A DNA stretch of 40,759 nt from positions 1 to 40,759 of the forward strand of contig JAGBDU010000016.1 of assembly GCA_017937285.1 (NCBI GenBank), in the 5' to 3' direction. This stretch comes from Clostridia bacterium (GTDB lineage: Bacteria; Bacillota; Clostridia; TANB77; CAG-508). The notes under the pieces were generated by a model. That model was given only the letters and a program-made list of their open reading frames with translations, ran no database searches and was not told where the DNA came from. Below, piece by piece: positions 18,201-27,200 of the stretch (the first letter of the stretch is position 1; each line of letters begins with the position of its first letter). The position numbers and the translations under genes were made by a program.

Positions 18201-21200
18201 CATATGGAAGTGTAAACAACAGTTATAATACAGGCAAAATTAGTGGTAGTAGTAATGTAGGAGGAATTGTAGGTTATCAATATGAAGCAAATATAATGAA
18301 ATGTTATAATAGTGGAGATATATCTGGAACCGACAAAGTTGGAGGATTAGTTGGATTAATAGACTATAAATCAAGTATAGTAAGCAGTTATAATACTGGA
18401 AATATTAATGCTACAGGTAATTACGTAGGAGGAATAATAGGATATATTGATAATCGTTTAAACACTATAGAAAATTGCTATAATATTGGAATAATTAGTG
18501 GAGTAGATTTTGTAGGAGGTCTTATAGGATATACAAAATCATCAGAAAATATAATATTATGTAACTACAATATTGGAGCAATTAATGGAACTAATAATGT
18601 TGGAGGAATATTTGCATATGTTGATGATAGTGTAAATTTAATAAAAAATAATTATTATTCAGAAAGTATTGAAATAATAGGAAATGATATATTTGAATTA
18701 GGTGATAAAAAATCAAATGATTATATGAAAACTGATCTGTTTGTTAATGATTTAGGATATGCATGGCAAATTGATACAGATAGTAAAAATAACGGATATC
18801 CAACAATAAAGACGACTTGTGATTATATTGAAAATATTAATTGTATCGAAGATTTAGTGGTTTTATCAAAGACTGTAAATGCATATAATACATATGAAAA
18901 TATAACTGTTACATTAGAAAAAAATCTTGATTTTGAAGATGATTCATCATACAAAGATCCACAAGACACATCATTTGGAGATTTAAATGGTGATGGTATT
19001 ATTGAAGGAATTAAACAAGAGCTTATTAATAAAAATAGTGGATATGGATTTACTCCAATTGGAACCAAAAAAGGAAATTGTTTTTCTGGAATATTTAATG
19101 GAAATGGTTATGAAATAAGAAATTTATATATAAGTAAACAAAAAGATGCAGGATTATTTGGCTATATTACGAATGCAACTATAAAGAATTTAGGGCTTAT
19201 AGGCAATATGCAAAGTAATACTTACGCTGGTGCTATTGCTAGAAATGCAACAAATAGTATAATTAAAAATTGTTATACCGAAGTAAACTTTTATAATCAT
19301 GATAATGTAGGAGGAATTGTTTATTACGCAGATAATAGTGAAATTAGAAATTGTTATAATGAAGGAGAAATGTCTAATAATAAAAATGCAGGAGGTATTA
19401 TAAATGCATCTTCAAATAATAGTAGTATAAACAATAGTTATGATATTGGAGAGAAAAACAACGAAAAAAGTTTTGTTCTACCTTCATCAAATTGTATAAT
19501 AAATAATTGTTACTATTTGAATAATATAGATTGTGAGGATGTTAAAGGTTTAACAAAATTATCAAGCGAAGAAATGAAAACAATGGAATTTTACAATAAG
19601 CTAAATAAAGATAATGTATGGTTTTTTAGAAATAATTCATATCCTAAATTAAATATGGAAATTGTTAACTTAAAGGAAACCACTGATATAAATATCAGAA
19701 ACACATTAAAGAAATTTGATATAACAACAGAAATAGGCTTAAATTCAGAAAATGAGCGAACTGGTGGAAGTATAACAGGAGAATATACAGATGTTTACAA
19801 TGAAAGAAATAATATAAAATTTGTTGAAACTATAGATTATAACTATGAAAGTAAAGAAGTTATTACTATAAAACCAGATGATGATTATGTAATAAAAGAA
19901 ATTAAGATTAATGGCGAATTATTAGACTTTAAAGTAAATAAAGATGGAAGTCACACAATTCCTGAAGGATATTTTAAAGAAGTTAAACAAAATTATCATA
20001 TAGTTGTAATATTTGAAAAAACAAAAGATAATTTGATTATTAATAAAGTTGATAGTATCGATAATGAAGAAATGTTATCAGGAGCTAAATTTAAAATAGA
20101 GCAAATAGAAGACAGGCCACAAGTAACAAACGAAGTAGGTGCATTAACTGGAAATAGTGGACAATATAATTTCACACAATCTAGCGGAAAATACCTATCT
20201 AGTAATCAAGGAAAAAATAATACCGTTTCAAATTCGTATATACCAATAGATTTAACTAATAAAAAAGGAAAATATAATTTAAAAGTTAATGCAGAAATTT
20301 CGAGTGAATTAGGAAGAGATATAGGATATGCAACAATAACAACTAATACATCAAGACCAACCTATGATTCAACTGATGGAAGATTTATATTTATTTCTGG
20401 TATAGAATCTGCAAAAGATTATACAACTATATTAGAAGCTGGTTATAAATATTATTTACATTTAGGATATAGAAAAAATGCAAGTGACTCAAATGGAACT
20501 GATACATTTACAATCAACAATGTAGAGCTATCGTTAAATACAGACGATTTTTACAAAAATGAAATAACTACAAATTCAAATGGACAAATAGTTGAAAAAG
20601 TTCCATTAGGCAAATATAAAATAACAGAGCTTGAGGCACCAGAAGGATATACTTTGAATTCTGAACCTATAGAAGTAATGTTAATTCCAGGTAATTGCAC
20701 AATTACAATTGAAAATAGCAAACCAATAAAATATGAAATTATTAAACAAGATAAACAAACAAAAGAACCTATTAAAGGTGCAAAATTTGCAGTATATAGT
20801 TTAAAAGATACATATGAAGTAAATGATTTTATAAAAGATACAAAAGGAAATTATATTGGCAATGTAAATTCAGATGGAATTTATGAAATTGAAACTAATG
20901 AAGAAGGTAAAATTGTTCTTAATTTAGCACCAGGCTTATATAAGGCAGTAGAAGTTAAATCTGCGGAGGGTTATTTACTAGAAGAAAGTGAAAGCGAAAG
21001 AACAGTATTCTTTGAAATAGAGGAACCAAAAACAGAAGTAAATTCTGAAATTGATTTAGATACAAAAGAAGATGAAGAAATAAATTTATTAAGTAATGAT
21101 GAAGCAGATTTAGTTATAAATAGTATAGAAGATTTAGTAAGATTTTCAAATGAAGTGAATTCAGGAACATCATATGAAGGTAAAACTGTAAAATTAGCAA

Positions 21201-24200
21201 AAACATTAGATTTTAATGAAGATAGCTCATATAATGATCCAACAGATATAAGCTTTGGAGATTATAATGGAGATGGAACTACAGAAGGTATAAAAGTTGA
21301 AATTACTAAGGAAAATGGGAAAGGGTTTAAACCTATAGGTGTAAATACATCTTTTAAAGGAATATTTGATGGAAATAATAATAAAATAATAAATTTATAC
21401 ATTAATGCAAATGGTAGTGCTATAGGTTTATTTGGATATATTCAAAATGCAAAAATACTTAATCTTGGAATAACTGGTAATTCAACAATAAAATCTTCAG
21501 GTACATTTTCATCTGGTGCAATAGTTGGAAATATGTCTAATAGTATAATTGAAAATTGTTATAATACTGAAAAAATTGAGTTTGGTGGATACATAATGGG
21601 TGGATTGGTTGGAACAATAGCTGATTCTAACTCTGTAATTAAAAATTGTTATAATAAAGGAGAGATAACTCTATATAGTGGTATATATGTTGGAGGAATT
21701 GTTGGAAATGTACAGAATAGTGTGACAATAAGCAATTGCTATAATACTAGTAATTTAAGTTGTACGGCAAGTTCAATGGGAGGAATTATAGGAAGTAGTG
21801 TTACTGATAGTAATATAATAAATTGCTATAATACAGGTATAATTGAAAGTACTAACTGTCCAACAATTGGAGGAATAATAGGTAGTAATGTAACAAATAG
21901 TAATATAAAAGATTGTTATAATACAGGATTAATTGTAAGTACAGGAACTACAAATATTGGTGGAATAGTTGGCCAAAGTGTAAATAATAGTACAATAAGT
22001 AACTGTTATAATACTGGATTAATAAAAAATAATAATAGTGGTAGAGATAGAACTAATGGTGGAATAGTAGGTTATAATGTAGAGGATAGTAATATATTAA
22101 ACTGTTATAATACAGCTGAAATAAGTGGATATAATATATTAGGTGGTATTGTTGCTTATAATGTAGCAAATAGTAATATTATATCTTGTTACAATGAAGG
22201 AAAAATGATTTGTAATTATGGAAACGCAGGAGGAATAATAGGAAATAATGCAAGTAATTGTAATATTAGTAAAACACACAATGCAGGAGAAATGGTTGGT
22301 ACTGCTGGAGCTTTGTGTGGTTTAGTTGGAAATAATTTAACGAACTCTAAAGTTGAAGAATGTTATAATGAAGGTAATATAAACAATAATTCAACGACAG
22401 CGGGATTAGCGTACAATGTAACAAATAGTAAAATTATTGATTCTTATAATATAGGCGATTTAAGTACAAATTACGCACCAGTAGGAGGTATAGGATATAA
22501 TGTAACAAATAGTGAAATTATAAATTCTAACAACAAAGGAACTATAATTTCTAATAATGCACCTGCAGGAGGAATTGCGTATAATATATCATCTAGTAAA
22601 GTTGTAAGTTTTAAGAATACAGGAGATATTAATTCAAGTAGCAGTGCGGCAGGAGGATTAGCATCAAGTATTTCTAATAGTAAAATTATAAATTCTTATA
22701 ATGCAGGAAATATTACGTCTAAAAATCCAGCAGGAGGATTGGCTTGTGATATATCATATTGTGAAGTTGTAAATTTTTACAATGATGCTGATATTAACGT
22801 AAGTGATTCTACAGCAGGAGGAATAGCATCAAATATCAATGACAGTAAAATTGTAAATTCATATAATACAGGAAATATTACTGCAAATTCACCAGCAGGA
22901 GGATTAGCTTATTATGTGTCATACAGTGAAATTGTTAATTGCTATAATACAGGAATTATTAATTCAAGTGGTTCTGTAGCAGGAGGAATAATATCAAATA
23001 TTAATAAGAGCAAAATTATAAATTCATATAATACAGGAAATATTATCGCTAGATATCCAGCAGGCGGAATAGCACAAAATATAACTAACAGTGAAATAAC
23101 AAATTGTTATTCTAGTGGGACAATAACAGTTACAGGAGATATTTTTGAAGGACAACTAGGAGGAATAGCAAATGCTTCAAATAATAATAAAATTACAAAT
23201 TGCTATTATTTAAATTCAACTGCAACAAATGGAATTTATGATACAGAAGATGTTGTAGGTCAAGTAGAATCAAAAACAGAGGAAGAATTAAAATCAAAAG
23301 AATTTACACAAATATTAAACTTCAATAAAAACAATTTAGATTCTAGTTATACATTGTTAAATTGGAAACAAAATGATGAATTGTATCCAATATTAGAACA
23401 AATAGAATTTAAAAAAGGAAATGAAGTTACTATATATAACACAAAAGGTTCTTATAATTTAATAATTAATAAAGTTGATAAAGATACACAAAATAAATTA
23501 GCAGGTGCTAAATTTAGTGTAGAAAATACAACCAACAAATTAAATTTCATTGGAAATATAGAATCTCAATCTGAATATAATTTTAGTAAATATGGAATCT
23601 CTGGATATCAATCAAATAATTACAATATAAGCGATTCAGTTGCAAGTGCATATTATCCAATTGATTTAAGATCATATGAAGGAAACTTTAATTTAAGTGT
23701 AGAATATTCTATTTCAAGTCAACAAAATAGCGATATAGGATATGCTACAATAACAACAAGTACAGAAGCTCCATCATTTGATACAAATAATAATGATATT
23801 AATACATCATATAGATTTATATATGTATCAGGTACAGCCAATAATGAAATTGGAACAGTTACACTAAAAGGTGGAAAAAAATACTATCTACATATTGGAT
23901 ATAGAAAAGATGGAGATGTTAATACAGATCAAGATAGATTTTATATTCATAATATGGATTTAAAATATAGTACAGAAGCAGAAACAACAGAAGAAGGTTT
24001 TGCTCAAATTAAAGTACCAACTGGAATATATAATATAACTGAAACAAAGGCACCATTAGGTTATGAATTAAACAGTACAACTCAACAAGTAAGCATATTA
24101 AATGCAACAGAAATTAGTGAAATTACTTTTGAAAATACAAAAGAAAGTACAGATGAAAGCTATAATTTAATTATAACTAAGAAAGATAAAAATAAAGATG

Positions 24201-27200
24201 AAGTAATGCCTGGAGTAAAATTTGTAATATTAGATGAAGATGGTAATTATGCAAAAGATAATATTGGAACAAATGTTGGAAAGAAAGAAGAAATAGATGG
24301 ACAAGAAAAATATGTAGTAACAACAGATGAAAACGGACAAATTAAATTAAAACTAAAACTAGGAAAATATAGATTAATAGAGGTACAAACATTAGAAGGC
24401 TATGCTATTGAAGATGAGCAAGAATTTGAAATAACAGATGCAAATGAAACAGTACCAGTAGAAATTACTATAACAAACCAAAAATTATCAAAAGTTATAG
24501 TTCATCATTACTTGGAAGGTACAGGTGAAGAATATGAAAACGAACCAGTAGTACTTGCTCCAAACGAAGTATTAGAAGGTAAAGTACCAGAAGAATATAA
24601 TACTTCACCAAATATGAAGATTGAAGGATATATATTACTAAAAGATGAACAAGGGGAATATGTAATACCTGAAAATGCAAGTGGAAATTATACAGAAGAA
24701 GTTCAAAATGTATATTACTATTACAACAGAAAATCACTAGAGCTAATAGTACATCATTACATAGAAGGAACAGAAGATAAAGTTTATTTAGGAAACGATG
24801 AACAAGGAGAATACAAGTATGCAGAAGATGAACACTATTATTATCAAGAAGGAGATCATTATAAAACAAATGCATCAGAAGAGGTGTTACAATCATACGA
24901 ACTTGTCGGAGTAGTTGGCGATGAAGAAAAAGATATAACTAAAAACGAAGTGGTAACTTATTATTATAAAATTAAAAAGTATAATATTATAACAAGAGTT
25001 GAAATTCCAGAAGGAAGACAAGAAAAAGGTGGAAGTATTTCTGGAGAAGGACAAGCACCATATGAGGTTGTTGAACATGGAAAATCAAGTGTTGAAGATA
25101 TTATAATTACACCAGATAAAGGTTATAGAATTAAGCAAATTAGACTTGTAAGTACAAACGAAAATGGTCAAAATACCGAAAGTATACTTTATGGAGAAAA
25201 TGTTACAGAAAATGCTGAAGTAAGTGTAAATAATTATGCTGAAAATAGCATAATACTAAGTAAGTTCCAAAATATGAATGAAAATAAAGAAATAATTGTA
25301 GTGTTTGAACCAGACGAAGGAAGATTAATTGTACATCATTATGAAGAAAATACAACAAATAAAATTTATGAAGATCAAATAATGTCTGGCTTAATAGGAC
25401 AAAAAGTGGAAACATCACCTGTTAAAGTTGAAAATTATGTATTAATGCAAGAACCACTAAACAGAACAGGAACAATTACAAAAGAAGTACAAGAAAAAAT
25501 ATACTATTATCAAAGACAATATAAAGTTACAACTAATGTAATAGAGCATAGTGAAAAATATTCAAATGGAAATGTTTTAGCAAATATTAAAGGTGGAAGT
25601 ATAACAGATGAAGATATAAATCCACATGAATTAATACTAAAAAATAGAAATAGTACAAAAGTTATTGAAATGATTCCAGATGAAGGTTATGAAATAGTAA
25701 AAGTTACAATAAATGATATTGATTTTGATTTCTTAAGTATGGTGGATGAAAATGGAAAATTAACATTACCAGAAGGATTCTTTGCAAATGTACAAGAAAA
25801 TAAACATATTGAAGTTGAATTCCGCAAAAAGACAAATGTAATTGTCAAATATTTAGAGGAAGAAACAGAAAAAGTATTATATACAACAGATGAAGGTAAA
25901 GAATATGAAGAAATACAAGGGTACGAAAATGATAAATTTGAAACATCAAGAAAAATAATAAAAAATTATATTTTTGCTGATGTTGCGATAACAAATGAAA
26001 ATAAAGAAAGCATAACTAATTATGATGGCATCAATACAGATGAAAAATTATTTGCAAATGGAAACATGTATGCTGATACAATTACAATAATTTATTGGTA
26101 TAAAAAAGCACCATCTGGAATAATTGTAAGACACATAGAAACAAATGAAAAGAAAGAAGAAATTGAAATTGAAAGTGCTACAATACCTGGTAAAGCAGGA
26201 GAAGAAGTAGTAACAAATAGAAATGAATATAATAAATTTATTTCTGTAAATGGACCATCAAATGATGATGAAAACATTATAGTTGTAGGTAAAGATGAAA
26301 ATACTAAAACAGCAACATATGTTCAAGATAAAACATTAGAAGTATGGTATTATTATGAAAAACAATATGATGTTATAACAAAAGTAAAACCACATGAAGA
26401 AAAAGTAATAGATTCAGAAACTGGTGCCAAAATAACAAAACAAGTTGATGGTGGTTCAATTTCTAAAAAATATGAAAAAGATGAACAAGGAAATGATAAA
26501 ATAGATGACCAAGGCAATAAAATTGAGTTAACATTTGAAACTATATTATCAAGAGGAAATTCAAAAGAAATTATAGAAATTAAACCAGATGATGGATATC
26601 AAATTAAAAGTATAATTAAACAAAAAATAGTTGTAATAAATGAAAAAGAAGAAGTTGTAGATGAAGAAATAGATATTAAAAATTTTATAAAAGAAGATGG
26701 TTCAGTAGTATTAGGTGAAAATGATAGCTATTTAGTTGATGTACAAAATGATTACATTATTGTTGTAGAATTTGAAAAGATACCAGCAAAAGTAATTGTT
26801 AAGTATTTAGAAGATGGTACAGAAAAATCTTTAAGTGATGAGGATATTAAAAATGGTAATGTTTACGATAAATACCAAACAGAGCCTAAAGATATAAATT
26901 ACTACGAGTTAGTAAAAGAAAAATATCCACAAAATAGCACAGGTTCAATGACTAAAGAAGATATAATTGTAAAATATTATTATAAAAAATTAACTTTTAA
27001 TATGAAAATCGAAAAAGAAATTGAAAAAGTATTATTAAATGGAAACGAAGAAATAGTAAAAGTAGAAAATAATAAATTAGTAAAAGTAAAAATAGATGAT
27101 AAGAATTTAAGTAGTACAACTATAGAAATAGTTTATAAACTAAAAGTAACAAATACTGAAAAAGTTGAAGGTAGAGCTTTAATAGAAGAACATGTACCAG

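Noticed and set aside
21100..23420. CRISPR or non-coding satellite reading of the GLUG repeats
   Set aside because: The repeats are in frame, encode GLUG motifs and vary at third codon positions.
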